Numbered from the stretch's first letter, positions 52,197 through 63,202 are shown. The stretch is DNA of 64,000 bases from Metridium senile (GCA_949775045.1 OX459100.1:13386447-13450446), one strand, 5' to 3'. Numbers and translations are program-made. Notes: generated from the letters alone by a model not told the origin.

Positions 52197-53683
52197 TGAA
52201 AGTAACTGAAAATGTTTTATGCTCAAAACAATGCATTTTAATAAAAATCCCACCTAAATCCGATGAATGGTTCAAAAGTTATCACTAATTAAAGAAACTC
52301 AAATTTCCCGCCAAATGTGAAAGAATGTAACAAAATATAATGACCATATATGATCAAAATTAAGCGAGTTTAAACAGCTAATCCTCTAAACATAGTCAGA
52401 TGAAACAAAGTGAGTAATGCATTAAGACAAATTTGTAGTTTTTTTTGAATTTGGAAATTTTTTGTCACGTGATGTATTACGTCATGAGGTACATAGCAAT
52501 GACGTAATACACCACGTGACAAAAAATTCTACAAATTTTCAAAGTAAAAAAAACTACAAATTTGTCTTAATGCATTACTCACTTTGTCAGTCAGTCAGTC
52601 AGTCAGTTCGGTCGGTCAGTCGGTCGGTCAAAGCAGGCTATAGATAAAATCATGAATGAATACATGATAAAGAAAATTGACATTTGTTTTACCATTTTCC
52701 CCGACAGCTCCATGCACTACGAAGCGCAAAGAGGCAAAGAAACTAAGAAAGGATCGTGCAAATCAAAGACCTACAAAGCAATGCAATAACAAGACGTCAC
52801 GCGTGACAACGAGAGCCGTGTATCACGGCGTGACATGTAGCAGGTCTGGTACCACGACACAAAACTGGTTTAAAAGTGACGTTATAAATCATGACGTGAC
52901 ATATGACGGGCGTGGGCGACAAGGCGATATGAATACTCTAAATTACGTGACTCCAGACTGCATGACACCAAGTAACACTACTAGCATTCAGCCATACTGG
53001 CCAATCATAAGCAGTCCTGAGATATCTAAAACCAACTCTTACCATGAAATCACGGTCGCTGACCTGTCCTTAAAACAAGTCATTGGAATCACCAATCCGT
53101 TGCCTAGCAAACCATGCAATTATGTAACCCTTAACACGCAGTATGGCTTCAACAACTCATCGTGTTACTATGACAACGATACTAGTTTGGGTGGGGACGA
53201 GGGCGCACAGTCGTATTTTCCAAGAATCTCCCTTGAAGATGTGAATAATGTGTTGCAGTCTTGTAATTATATAACGTCACAAGACCAGCCTCGATCAGGC
53301 ACGTTCATACAATCCAACGACATACCGCTGGCTGAACAAACTGTCGTGGTTAATAGTGTACGGCCGATGCTTGATGATGAATGCATGGCCAGTGTTTCCA
53401 TGGAATGTCTTGAGTTTGAAGACAATTACCAAGGTATCCGAGAATTGGAAAAATGTGATAATTTTCAAGTTAAGACTTCACATTTCTTTTCATTTGGTAT
53501 AATTTGGGATGTCATAATAATTTCCAATTAATTCAGTACTCATCTTTTTCGGGATTTAAAGCAACTTGCGAAAATGACCGACTGAATGACCTGAGTGAGA
53601 TCCTTGGTCTTCCAAACACAGAATGGAAAGAATTGGGCGAGACAGAACAGAACAGAGCCCCATACGCATGCGTAGTCGTTTGA
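44670..53683 (+). CDS. IRF: Interferon regulatory factor family transcription factor
   Basis: Exon 1 (44670-45030) encodes a complete IRF DNA-binding domain. Trp residues at 15, 30, 42, 62 and 80 align with the family, and IFRVPW, LWAEFTGRY and WKTRFRCAI are diagnostic. Exon 2 starts at 52708 after CCGACAG, in phase, with a basic KRKEAKKLRKDR stretch and then an N/T/S-rich region. It either runs to a stop at 53531 (394 aa) or splices at 53468 into 53537-53683 (422 aa), which adds an acidic helix-like ENDRLNDLSEILGLPNTEW. No IRF-association domain is visible, as in IRF1/IRF2-type proteins. The fourth family Trp is Phe50, and the recognition helix has Arg89 where vertebrate IRFs have Asn. TATATAA lies at 44596. 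Family identity is secure; the 3' exon structure is tentative. Confidence 0.92.
45692..46963. repeat. Tandem segmental duplication in IRF intron 1, copy A
   Basis: It starts AAGGTTATCATTTTATCAAC and ends CTTTCTCTTTTAGCTT. It matches 47116-48603 over about 1.2 kb at roughly 95% identity by eye and lacks the hairpin block of copy B. Confidence 0.9.
46540..46690. repeat. Dispersed repeat (AATGTAGTGGTAGTGAGTGTG core)
   Basis: The core with upstream CTCCCTCCGCAAAAATCAAC recurs at 48190-48330, 56250-56400, 60110-60260 and, expanded, at 43080-43380. The copy at 60110 ends in (TTA)n, which suggests a retroposed SINE. Confidence 0.65.
46967..47112. repeat. Partial third copy of part of the duplicated unit
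   Basis: GTCGACGGGAGCACC..CTCGATCCA, GGAAACGTTTTTAAAG and CATATGTAAACGCTGGGAGGGGG match 46149-46290 and 47573-47705. It sits exactly between copies A and B. Confidence 0.85.
47116..48603. repeat. Tandem segmental duplication in IRF intron 1, copy B
   Basis: Second copy of the 45692-46963 unit, with about 210 bp extra at 47815-48030 that includes a long hairpin. Confidence 0.9.
47816..47993. repeat. 178-bp near-perfect hairpin in IRF intron 1
   Basis: The left arm (47816-47900) starts CGTGAAGTTGGTGGACGTCA and the right arm (47911-47993) ends with its complement. Only about 4 mismatches and a 2-nt gap separate the arms; the loop is about 10 nt. It could be a foldback element or yield double-stranded RNA when transcribed. 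Confidence 0.93.
48604..49307. other. IRF intron sequence without recognised features
   Basis: AT-rich. A dispersed block with repeated AAGGCACG motifs (49195-49290) is shared with 17150-17225. Confidence 0.45.
49308..49420. mobile_element. Small MITE (AGAGTACAAA...TTTGTACTCT), copy 1
   Basis: The ends AGAGTACAAATATTATAACCGTGAA and TTTTAATGTTTGTACTCT are inverted, with TAGTACTAA repeats in the centre. Confidence 0.8.
50363..50491. mobile_element. Small MITE (AGAGTACAAA...TTTGTACTCT), copy 2
   Basis: Same ends and centre as 49308-49420. Further diverged relatives lie at 61722-62975 and 63740-63795. Confidence 0.8.
50640..51165. repeat. Local direct repeats (GGCGTATCTTTCCAAAGAACAAACTC)
   Basis: AAAGGCGTATCTT.(T/C)CAAAGAACAAACTCAAT occurs four times (about 50723, 50909, 50984, 51067), with variable TTTAAAGGTTGAGTGC and CGAAACCTGTTTAGTCGTTTGTGATA between. 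The unit length varies, so this is a patchwork of duplications within IRF intron 1. Confidence 0.85.
51170..52155. other. IRF intron sequence, mostly featureless
   Basis: Only a short direct repeat (ATTTTCGGGCTGAAATGAAG at 51927 and 51963) stands out. Confidence 0.4.
52158..52197. repeat. (ATCA)n microsatellite
   Basis: About nine ATCA tetramers. Confidence 0.95.
52405..52587. repeat. 183-bp hairpin just upstream of IRF exon 2
   Basis: ACAAAGTGAGTAATGCATTA starts the left arm and its complement ends the right arm. The inner stem includes TTTTTTGTCACGTG..GTATTACGTCAT; the loop is 13 nt (52486-52498). It ends 120 bp before the exon 2 acceptor and is followed by a CAGT/CGGT run. Confidence 0.93.
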
Positions 53684-53691
53684 CCGCTTTG
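53665..53691. mobile_element. Orphan TIR of the Mutator-like MITE family at the IRF 3' end
   Basis: ACGCATGCGTAGTCGTTTGACCGCT matches the right terminal repeat of the element at 33427-33758. The stop codon of the longer IRF reading frame (TGA 53681) falls inside it. No partner TIR is evident nearby. Confidence 0.75.
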
Positions 53692-54177
53692 TTTGGATCT
53701 GATAAAACAATAGATTATTGTCCATGATATAAAGAACTAAAAAAAATATATGATACATTGCGAGTTATTATCAGTCACCCCTTTGAAATCTTTCTAAATC
53801 CGCCACTGCGCATGCGACGTTATAGGACGCTACATATAAGATACAACATGCACGACTGCACTCTTTATATAACCACTCTATATTTTACAAGCAATTCGAT
53901 CAGGAATCTCATAATAATGTATCTATTTAAATTAGCTTTTTCATTGTAATCATATCCATTTTTGTATTTTGTATTTTTATTTTAAGTGCTTAGAACAGAC
54001 TTGAATAAGCGCTATATAATCTATATATATTATTATTATAAAATACTTAACATGCTAGCATGGGCGGAAAATTTGACAATGTTCGGTGAATTTTAATATC
54101 CTTTTTGAGGATAACGGCAGACACAAGAGCGCGCAAAGATCGCTTTGTTAAAACGGGACTTTACTGCAAAAAAAGGA

Positions 54178-54228
<51 letters not shown>

Positions 54229-55130
54229 GAAAAGTCACCCAGTTCATACCCCCCTCCGTCCGCCCGCCCAGGATAGTACGTACATTATGATTGGTCGATT
54301 TATATTTGTTAGATATGATCATCTCAGTGATATCCAATATTTATCAATTTATTGCGATGACCCATGCTATGCGAGTAGAAAAAAGAATAAGGACTCAAAG
54401 AAAGGGTCTACAGTAAGAACAAGATTAAAGAGTTAAAATCGAGATCGGAGAAATGTGGTTAAATGAAATTTAAGCAAGCTCATGTACAAGTGATGAGTTT
54501 AAGTTCAGAATAAACTATAACAATAAAAGTGCTCGAATAAGAGACCGTCATTATTATTCACTATTCATTATTAATGATCGAAAGGGGGGGGGGGGGGGGG
54601 GGGGGGATTTTTAATGATTTTAATTTATATTGTGACTCACCCAGACTCTATTTCAGTCATGCCCCCACCCCTCCCCCTCCCTGGCTTTGTTGTTTGCTTT
54701 TTCTGTACGCCGTATGTGTGTTTTTAACTCTTCTGAAATTCTGCATACAGCTCTCGAGACTTTCTTATTCTCCATAAAGCTGGAAAGATATTCAAAATAA
54801 ACCGATCTTTGCACTTGATTCCTAAAAGGGTTACTGATGTAAAAATAGTGTTGTCATTCATGATCCACCCCTTGTCTTCCGAAAATATACACACTTTCCC
54901 CCCTCAGATTTCTCCCTCCCACATTATTCATTAATATATAATGACCAGTCCCAAACATTTACATATGAAACACATGAAAATTATAATGAAAAAAAGATAA
55001 ATGATATCGAATAAATGATTTGATAATGAATGAATAAATGGATGGATAATATGAAAAATGTGAAGTTTTCAACCTGCTACCAGCCTTCCTCGACAATCGG
55101 ATCACCACAGGTAGCCCATCAATATCCAAT
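53692..55130. other. Low-complexity intergenic region between IRF and TMPPE
   Basis: It contains an inverse copy of the AAGCGCTATA repeat (53975-54045), long poly(G) tracts at 54194-54227 and 54584-54606, and a (GT)n run. I see no gene. Confidence 0.6.
54180..54227. repeat. (GT)n followed by poly(G)
   Basis: About seven GT dinucleotides run into about 34 G; collapse or slippage in the assembly is likely. Confidence 0.9.
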
Positions 55131-58100
55131 ATGGCGGCTCCCTTGGACAAAACTCTGTGTGTAGTTGCAGCTGTAATTGGACTAAATATCTTCATAGCCA
55201 TTGGAACTTACCTGACTTCTATCAACGATAAACTCAAGTACCGTCTTTTAGTGGTTCAATGGCTGTTTCATTTTCAATCAGCATTGTTTTTTATTGCCCG
55301 ATACGTTTGGATCAAGATATGTCCGCCATTGTTTCGTTCACGATCTGTCTTCGATAGACTTCTTATGTTTGCTGTAGCAACAATTCTTGTATTTTCACAA
55401 TGCTGTGTATTCACTGGTATTATATTAGCTGGAGAAGAGCCTTCATTGATTACGATATTATCGTATATTTGCTTTGGAATTACTATTTTGATAGCTGTAA
55501 CTACATTTGTGACAGATCTCTTCCTCTGGTGTTTGTCTTGGTTTCGTATCACTCTAGTCAGTCACCTACACCGAACATCTCAAACACGAGTCAAAATTCT
55601 GATCATTCTTATCATATCGGGTATATTAACTTTATATGGAATTCAAAATGCCTCCAGAAGTCCTTCTATAAATCGTTTGACTATCCGGATCAAAGACCTT
55701 CCAAAGGAATTCAAAGGGTTTTCTGTCGTTCATTTATCGGATATTCATGTTGGCAGTACAGTGGGCAGGTCCCAGTTGGAACAAATTGTCAAGACATGTA
55801 ACAGCCTTAGGCCTGACGCTGTTGTGATAACTGGGGATCTTATAGATTCTACAGTATATCAGATCAGACAAGCTGTTAAACCATTACTGAGAATTAAAGC
55901 CAAACATGGCTTGTATTTTGTTACGGGTAAGCTAGTGTTGCTTTATTACTTATTCATAATTTTTTAACTCAATCTAAACCCTAAAACTCTACTTAAAGCC
56001 AAATGTCTCCCATAAAATTACTTTTCTCTTTATATATTCTAACTGGAAACATCTATTTTTCTTTTCTTTTCTGTTTTCTTTTTCTTGTTCTTTTTCACTT
56101 GGTGACCCTTGGTTTGTTGAGTGGCTCTGCCTTTTGCCTTTCAACACCGTGGTCCAGGTTGGAGCTTGGGTATGGAATATATGTAAGTTTGTTTGATGTG
56201 TTGTTCTGTCCCATGCCATGAGGGTTTTACGGCTCACAGATATTATTTTCCTCCCTTGGCAAAAACCAAAATGTCTTGAGTTGAGTGTTGTATGTTGTAG
56301 AATATATGTATTGAATGTAGTGGTAGTGAATGTGAGAGAACCACATGGAAGAACACTAACAGAGAGTGATGGCATTAGAGCATGTGAAAACTCATTCTTA
56401 AAACTCATCATTACAGTTTCATAATTATTTTTACAGGACCTCTCTGAAAAAGACCTCGTTGATGAGAGCCTCCTGCTTAAACATTGTTATAAATAAATAA
56501 ATAAATATTATAATTAACCACCAATGTTCAAATGCTAACATGAAAAAAGCAGTTTACATTGCTGTCAATCAAAAACAATCAGTCAGCAGCTTTGATATTT
56601 TGATTGACAGAGTGTTAAAAAAGCCTTGCTGTCTGATCATTGATGATTGTTTTTGGGAATAAACTAGAAAACTCCATGTTAATTTGACCTCCAGGCTCAA
56701 ACAAAATAAACTAATATCTATTCCTAATCAGTTAGCACTCATGATTGCACATTATGAATAGAAATTAGTAAAATACTATATTTATCCTATTTCACTTAAA
56801 TTATTAATCCTTATATATGTAATCATATTTTCATATCTATATATCCTTATATATATTTATTATTTAAATTTTGCTTCAATCTTTAATAGTATAATATAAA
56901 AATCTTGTAAAATATATGAATGAGCAATAAAAGTATTGTATTGTATTGTTTTATTATGAAAGGCACTGCAAGTGACATTTTTACTTTAACAAACTTTGTG
57001 TTTGTTTCAGGTAATCATGAATATTACAGTGGTGATGTGGATGCATGGTTGAAAGAGTTAAGCTTTCTGGGTGTAACAGTTCTCCACAACTCACACATCA
57101 CAATAAACCATCCTAGTAATCCTAACTCTATGTTGGCTTTTGCTGGTGTCGATGACATTGAAGGCGGAATATTCAGGTATTGCAACACAGTAAAATAGGT
57201 TATATACAGCTTTTTCAAAAAATGTTGAATACTGTATAGTGCATTCCAAGACCAAAGGGCATTGTGGGTCTCATTAATTTGAAATAAAAAATAAATATAC
57301 AGCGATATTTACTCCCCATAACTAGCTTGTTTATTGTTTTGAATGGAATGCAATAAGAATAAAATAACTAATTATTATATATTTTAATTTAAACAATATT
57401 ACATGACCCAGAATGCATTTTGGTCTTGGAATGCACTATTCAGAATGCAGTATTCAGTATTCAACATTTTTTGAAATAGCTGTATTTACAATATGAGCAG
57501 CCGATCTGTATGTGACACACAACGGTGAGTCGAAGAGAAGCTGTTGTTTATTGCATATAGATCAGACACAAATATTGTTTAGTACTTATGAAAGTCCAGC
57601 ATAATTCATATTTTACTAAAATTGTCAAGATAAAAGTAAATCTGTCCAAGAAAGTTGAAGTTGAAACTTATGCAAATCAAGACGAAATCTGTATGAGATT
57701 TCTTTTGTAAAATTCTCATTAATTCATGAGTTTTCTAATTAACTGTTAATATATCACTTCAAACAATGACCAATTCAATATATAGATATTAGATAGATAG
57801 GCTTTCATTGAACTCTAATATTATATCTGATGATAATTTTCATTGTTATATTTACAAGCTACAATGAGTATTAAATTTACAGCCATTTTCAGTCACAGTT
57901 TTCAGATCCCATTCACCATTATTATAATTTACAGTAAAAGTTTTTTTTGAAATATATTTAATATTAATAATTATATACCGCAAGTATATTATATAGTGAT
58001 CACCATGATTGATCAGAAACCTATAAACTATTGTACCCCATGGGCTGCACTCTTGCAAATGCTGATTTTAAACATTGCACCTTTTGTCAAAATATTACAG

Positions 58101-58988
58101 CAGTGCTCGATATCATGAAACTGGAGTATTACTGTAGTATTAGTATTAGTATTAGTAAGTATTGGCCTTTACCTAAACAAGCAGAGTACTGGGTACTAGT
58201 TTTCTAAATTAATCTAATTACAAAATTAAGCATATCATAGGAAAGAGCACATTGAAATATACAAGGTTTCAAAGTTTGGGCACATTAGGTTAAATAGCGA
58301 CAAAATGAGAGCATTTTAAATGTCCAAAGAATTACAAAGAAATGTATGGTTTGGATGGATGGTGTCCATCCAATCCATACATTTCTTTGTAAATTTTCAA
58401 GGTTTTCAAAGACTGCCTCTAACCCAGTATTCAAGCAAATTCAACCAAACTTGGGAACCTTGTATATCTTGATGTGCTCTTTCCAATGATATGATTAATT
58501 TTGTAATTAGATTAATTTAGAAAACTAGTACCTAGTCCTTTGCTCGTTTAGGTAAAGGCCAATTGAAGAATGTGTGTTTTTGTAGGGGGAAGTTTGAGAC
58601 TCCATTCTGTTCAATAAAGTATACTTCAATACTCAAACGTTCTTGTGTTTATTTCAGATATGGTGAACATGGTATGCAGCTAGACAAGGCATTATCAGGT
58701 CTCAAGCCACATACTGCTCTTATTCTTCTTGCACACCAACCTAAATCAGCTAAAATAGCTTTGAAGAGTTACCCCAACATTGGTCTTGTTCTTTGTGGCC
58801 ATACACATGGTGGACAGATGTTTCCAATTCATCTCTATCACTACTTACTTCAACCTTACTTCTCTGGTTTATATCAACATGAAAAAGGCTCTTATGTCTA
58901 TGTCAATACTGGTGCTTTTCATTGGGGGATGCCTATGAGAGTTTTGTCAACTTCAGAGATAACTCACATAACACTCACCACTACATAA
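55131..58988 (+). CDS. TMPPE: TMPPE, transmembrane protein with metallophosphoesterase domain, 3 exons
   Basis: Exons 55131-55926, 57011-57176 and 58658-58988 join in phase to 430 residues (human about 453). The first 172 residues contain about five hydrophobic segments (roughly 8-30, 40-62, 77-100, 106-138, 154-172). The calcineurin-like phosphoesterase domain follows with its full metal-binding set: DIH 204-206, GDLID 235-239, GNHE 266-269, His347 in AHQP, and GHTH 368-371 in CGHTHGGQ. The GNHE motif is split by the first intron. The substrate of this family is unknown to me. ATG 55131 follows AATATCCAAT and is the first in-frame ATG. Intron 1 contains repeat sequence and a LINE-type pentamer tail. 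Confidence 0.96.
56250..56410. repeat. Copy of the GTAGTGGTAGTGA dispersed repeat in TMPPE intron 1
   Basis: ATTGAATGTAGTGGTAGTGAATGTGAGAGAACC matches the copies at 46590 and 48240. Confidence 0.7.
56920..56952 (+). repeat. LINE-type AATAAAAGT(ATTGT)n tail in TMPPE intron 1
   Basis: AATAAAAGTATTGTATTGTATTG is the same 3' tail form seen at RPGRIP1L exons 36 and 40. It ends about 60 bp before the exon 2 acceptor. Confidence 0.65.
57207..57482. mobile_element. TA-flanked MITE (CAGCTTTTTCAAAAAATG ends)
   Basis: TACAGCTTTTTCAAAAAATGTTGAATACTG and CAACATTTTTTGAAATAGCTGTA are inverted. Inner CATTCCAAGACCAAAGGGCATT pairs with AATGCATTTTGGTCTTGGAATG. TMPPE intron 2, 30 bp after exon 2. Confidence 0.93.
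57485..57720. mobile_element. Uninterrupted relative of the element at 40797-41340
   Basis: GCCGATCTGTAT, GTACTTATGAAAG, TTGTCAAGATAAAAGTAAATC and AATCTGTATGAGATTT occur in the same order. A third, diverged copy is at 60505-60670. Confidence 0.7.
58157..58562. mobile_element. 406-bp palindromic MITE in TMPPE intron 2
   Basis: TTGGCCTTTACCTAAACAAGCA and GTACTAGTTTTCTAAATTAATC are inverted at the right end, and the centre is TGTATGGTTTGGATGG / CCATCCAATCCATACA. It ends about 95 bp before the exon 3 acceptor. Confidence 0.9.
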
Positions 58989-59019
58989 TCTCTGGTTGAA
59001 GGAGTATTGTTAATATCAA

Positions 59020-59038
59020 GGGGGGGGGGGGGGGGGGC
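59020..59038. repeat. Poly(G) tract in the TMPPE 3' region
   Basis: About 18 G, 33 bp after the stop codon. A possible poly(A) signal AATAAA follows near 59374. Confidence 0.85.
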
Positions 59039-59447
59039 TTGGGAGGCGGGGTTCAAAAACACCGCAACACTGCAAAAATGTTTTTGACAACATCGCAGCA
59101 CAATATCTCTCACCAAACACTACAAACACCACAACTTTATAATTCAACGCACACCACAGCTTTTGAAAAGCAAACTCTGCACAAAGAAGGCATTTACATC
59201 ACCGCAACACCTCACTTTGAGAATTTGTTTTACAGCAACAAGGCAAATTTCATATATTTCATATATTATATTCTCAAAATTTATTTACTGATGGATTTCA
59301 GTGTATATCAATTTTAAACTCCTTATTGCCAATTACAAAACAATTTATAAACTTGGAAAACACACCTAATTGCAATAAAGAGTTCAGCTTTTAGTGATCT
59401 TCTTTTGTCTTTTAATTAATTCAGCACAATTTTCTTGTAACAGCCCA

Positions 59448-59623
59448 ATGGACCTCTTTACCTCCGTATGCAAATTGCCCATTTCAGACCATGTGTCATT
59501 CCCTTGAGAGGTGTTCTTTTATGATGAACCTGTTATATCATTTACATGTGAAAGAAACAATTCCCGAGGGTAGCATCACGTGATCTGAAATGGTTCAACA
59601 AACAAGGAAGGTAAAGAGGTCTA
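59448..59623. mobile_element. 175-bp MITE, copy 2 of the 7998-8172 family
   Basis: GACCTCTTTACCTCCGTATG, CCCATTTCAGACCA and ATCACGTGATCTGAAATGG match copy 1 in order. Confidence 0.88.
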
Positions 59624-59838
59624 TTCATGGTTCACTTCGATCAACCTCAGCCTTGGTATGATATTATTATTCATTAGAATTTCACAAACAGTCCTTGGAA
59701 TTTTTAAATATTTCAATTGTTTGATAATGTGTAAATTTCTTAAAATACCACAAGATGTAGGCAAATTCTAAATGAAATTCTACATGCTATCAAGGCTGAG
59801 GTTGATGGACGAGAACCCGAATACATCAATTTGATGTA

Positions 59839-59976
59839 GCCTCCCCCGCAGGCATCTCCGCTCTGTTTTCTTTTTTCCCCTTTTATTGGGCTTCCTGTCT
59901 CGAGTGACCCCCTCGGTCAAATGACAAAGGGATCCCAAGAGAGGAAAAGGAAAAGGTTGCCTGCGGATTAGGCTAA
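59839..59976. mobile_element. MITE with TAGCCTCC ends, copy 3
   Basis: TAGCCTCCCCCGCAGGCATCTCC and GTTGCCTGCGGATTAGGCTA are inverted, with the shared interior TTATTGGGCTTCCTGTCTCG. Confidence 0.85.
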
Positions 59977-60104
59977 ATTTGATGTATATATGATTTTTTG
60001 TGGAACATAACCCTAAACATTCCCATTACAAGGAAATCTAAATCAACGAAACAATCGGTTAAATGTTTAATAATGCCTTTATTGATTTTTGTGAAAGATA
60101 ATTA

Positions 60105-60262
60105 CCTTAGCAAAAATGAACATGTGAGCCGAGTTGTGTGCAAAATATTAAACGTAGAGGTAGTGAGTGTGCGTGAGTCTCCCCGATTAGTAGGGTGCAC
60201 TGCGTCCAGCTAGCTAGAAGATTGAGACGTTAAAAAAGTTATTATTATTATTATTATTATTA
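60105..60262. repeat. Dispersed repeat copy ending in (TTA)n
   Basis: ACGTAGAGGTAGTGAGTGTG..GAGTCTCCCC matches the flanks of the hexamer array at 43132. Its 3' end is a run of TTA triplets, consistent with retroposition. Confidence 0.7.
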
Positions 60263-60669
60263 CATGTTTTTTTTTAAAGAAACCTAGGGGCTTTTATCGA
60301 TTTGTCTGCTCATGATCATGGTAAGTAGTGATTGGGATACAGCTATTTCAAAAATGGTCACTGAAGTAAACAATGAATGTTGATTGCACGACCGAAATGA
60401 ATTGTGGCTACGTATACAACGTATAATGCTAGTGTTTTTTTCAGGATTTTTCTGAGTTTCATAAGTTACAAGCTCTTTTTGGGTAATGATCGAACGCGAA
60501 TATTGTATAGTACTTATGAAAGTACAACGTAAGTTCTCTCATATTTTACTAAAATTGTCAAAAGTAAATATGTTCGATAAAATTATTTCTTCAAAATTGT
60601 GTATCTAAAATACAGCCTTCGTCACTGACGTGATTTCTTTTGTGAATTTCTCATTAATTATTCATGAAT

Positions 60670-61508
60670 TTTAAAAGGGCTGTTATTGTGCAGCAAATTT
60701 GTTTTCTGTTTCAAACAAGGAATATATATTGCAATTGCATTGTATATATAGTAAAGTCCCATAGTTCCTCTTGGTCATACAATTGCCATTTACATGTATT
60801 TGCTCTTCAATTATAAGTGTACTACTATCATTACAAATGCGCTATTGTAATAATGCTTGAATACTAATGCTTACTTCTGAAACACTGTTGTCTGTAATTC
60901 AGCACCATAATAATTTATTGCCAAAATGTTGGTTTAAGCATTCTTTGGGTAGCCAATTCTTGTCTGAACGTTTTTCGCGTCACATAATAAACTATATATT
61001 ACATTTAGTATTTTTTTTAAGTGAATATAACAAATCCGGCGCGCTCATTGGTCGAGATTTTCGTCATATTTTGTTATATTAGCTTGTAGTAAATACAAAT
61101 GTAAGGCGCCATTGTAAAATTCTTCTTCTTTCATGACTTTATGAAATAAACAAATGTTCCTGTGAAAGAGCATCCTTATAGCTTTTAGAAAATGTAAAAA
61201 CATTTTTGGGCTACTAGAATTTCGACATTCTAGAGCTCCTCGAAAAGGCATTGTGGACACTAAAAATAGCATGTGTCACGGTGACGTGCGTGACATCGTG
61301 ACACACAAACGTCTGATTAATTATGCTAATAAAAACATTTCAATGGATTTCTGTCACAATTTTAATGCATTTTAACCCTTTTTATTTCTTTAGAACAATA
61401 TTTTGTATATATAGACATTTTATATAATTTTTGATACTTTTATTTTAGTATTTTATTTGTTAGGCATTGCCAAGTCCTCATTTCGTTTTGAGTAACATTA
61501 CTAAATTA
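60670..61508. other. Intergenic sequence without recognised gene
   Basis: AT-rich. It contains TATAACAAATCCGGCGCGCTCATTGGTC, a motif similar to one at 25770, so part of it may be an old element. Confidence 0.4.
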
Positions 61509-61770
61509 AGAAACGAAGCAATTCCGTAGAATTGAGGCTTCAAATATACACTATATCTATACTTAAATATGTCTATAGTTAAAATACATTGGTAAAGTTT
61601 TTGAATTGAAATGAAATTAAAAGCAGCGCTGTGCTGTAAAAATAATTAGCTAAATATATGTGCATAAATTTAATTGTTCTGCTTCAATAATTTGAGCGTG
61701 ACCTTTTATTTATAGTATCTGGTACAGTACAAACACTAAAAGTGTGCAATACTTTGTACTATTTACTACG
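61509..61770 (+). repeat. Left arm of a large inverted duplication
   Basis: It begins GAAACGAAGCAATTCCGTAG and is mirrored almost perfectly by 63745-64000. The right arm reaches the last base of the window, so the duplication probably continues beyond it. Confidence 0.93.
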
Positions 61771-62975
61771 GTACCGGTGGCCCATAAATGTCACGGCAAA
61801 TCTTTTATTATTCACGGCAAATCTTTTATTATTCACGGCAAATCTTTTATTGCTCGTGGCATATCATTTATTTATTCATCTATTCATGCATTTATTTACA
61901 TATCTATTTTTTTATTGTTTACTTTACATTTTTTACACCAAATTTATATCATTACCACACATCATTTCCTTTTCATATATTCCTCCATGCCATCCTTGTT
62001 TTTCGTGCTTTTAAAGCAATAATAGTTCACCTTTTTCGGTCATATTTTCGCCATTCCTCTTTCCCCTCCCATGCATCCCCGCTTATTTCATGAGTGTCTT
62101 TTAAAATACCTTTTTTTGATTTTTTTATTCTATTTAACCCATTTACCCATTTACCCATATATTTCTTCTTTGTTTTTATTTATATTTTTTATCATATTTT
62201 TTATTACTGGTTCTTTCTTTCTCCAATTATTCTATATTCCACCATCCATGCCCAATTTTTTTGTTTTTCATTTTCCATATTACTTCATTCATCTATTTAC
62301 ATTACTCGTTTTATTATATATCTAATTATATTTTCCACTTTTTCATCCTTCTTTTTAATGTTTCGGTTATTCTTTCACATTTTTTTTCAAGTCCCACACT
62401 ACGCCCAGGTCAATGCTTATCAGTTCATCGCTTTTACAAATTGACATTGTAGCGTTTCTTAGTTTTTGCGATTCGAACTCAATGTTACATTGCAGTTTGT
62501 ACTGCTACAGCTTTCTTTTAGTGTGCTAATTGAACCCATGTTTATCTTAAGTTGCGTTCTGAACATATGGAAAACTTTTTCATACCCGTATCCTCTATAA
62601 AACAAAGATTCGAGCCGTGATCATCTACTTCATTACCCCAGGAAGCCCGACACTAAGAACGGCTGTGAGGGAGACTAACGGTACTACTTCATCCGCTATC
62701 TTGAATTTTACACAGGAATGCCGCAGCTTCAGTTTTGTTTTCGTAAGTTTTGCCGTTAGTAACTGAAAGTTTTGCCGTGAATAATAACAGATTTGTCGTG
62801 AATAATAAAAGATTTGCCGTGAGTAATAAAGTTTTGCCGTGACATTTATGGGCCACCGTAATTTACCACTAAATAGAGTTGATTAAACAATAGAGAACAA
62901 AAGAATTTGCATAATTTAGCAGTATTTAGTAGTATTTATGTTGCACACTTTTAGTGTTATCACTCTACCGTAGTA
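61722..62975. mobile_element. AGTACAAAC..MITE split by a nested element
   Basis: Left CAGTACAAACACTAAAAGTGTGCAA and right TTGCACACTTTTAGTGTTATCACTCT are the ends of the family seen at 49308 and 50363. The nested insert occupies 61775-62858. Confidence 0.65.
61775..62858. mobile_element. 1.08-kb nested element with subrepeat-bearing TIRs
   Basis: CGGTGGCCCATAAATGTCACGGCAAA is inverted at the right end. Both ends carry three to four copies of a 21-bp unit (CACGGCAAATCTTTTATTATT). The T-rich interior has no credible coding frame. GTA occurs on both flanks. Confidence 0.85.
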
Positions 62976-63202
62976 GCTCTATCTAATACTTGTCAGTTCA
63001 CTGACGGAACAAAAAACAAAATCTTGTTCCTTATTTTCAGCTGTATGATCTTAAACCTCAAGTGTTCTAGTTTCTTAGGTCTACTCTTCAATTTTTTGTG
63101 ATGTATGACTTGTTTTTATTCCAGATTGTCTACTGTATTTTGATTAAAAAATCATCATCATCTAAATTTCCTGTCAAATTAATAAGCCCCTCCCCTCTAT
63201 TA

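Noticed and set aside
52677..53531. The 284-codon frame as a separate gene
   Set aside because: Its first part is intron; from 52708 it continues the IRF frame in the right phase with the basic linker expected after an IRF DNA-binding domain.
54179..54777. Gly-rich open frames
   Set aside because: They read poly(G) tracts of uncertain length.
61742..62452. Overlapping plus-strand frames rich in Phe, Ile, Tyr and Leu
   Set aside because: The region is T-rich transposon interior, several frames are open at once, and no motif or splice logic supports coding.
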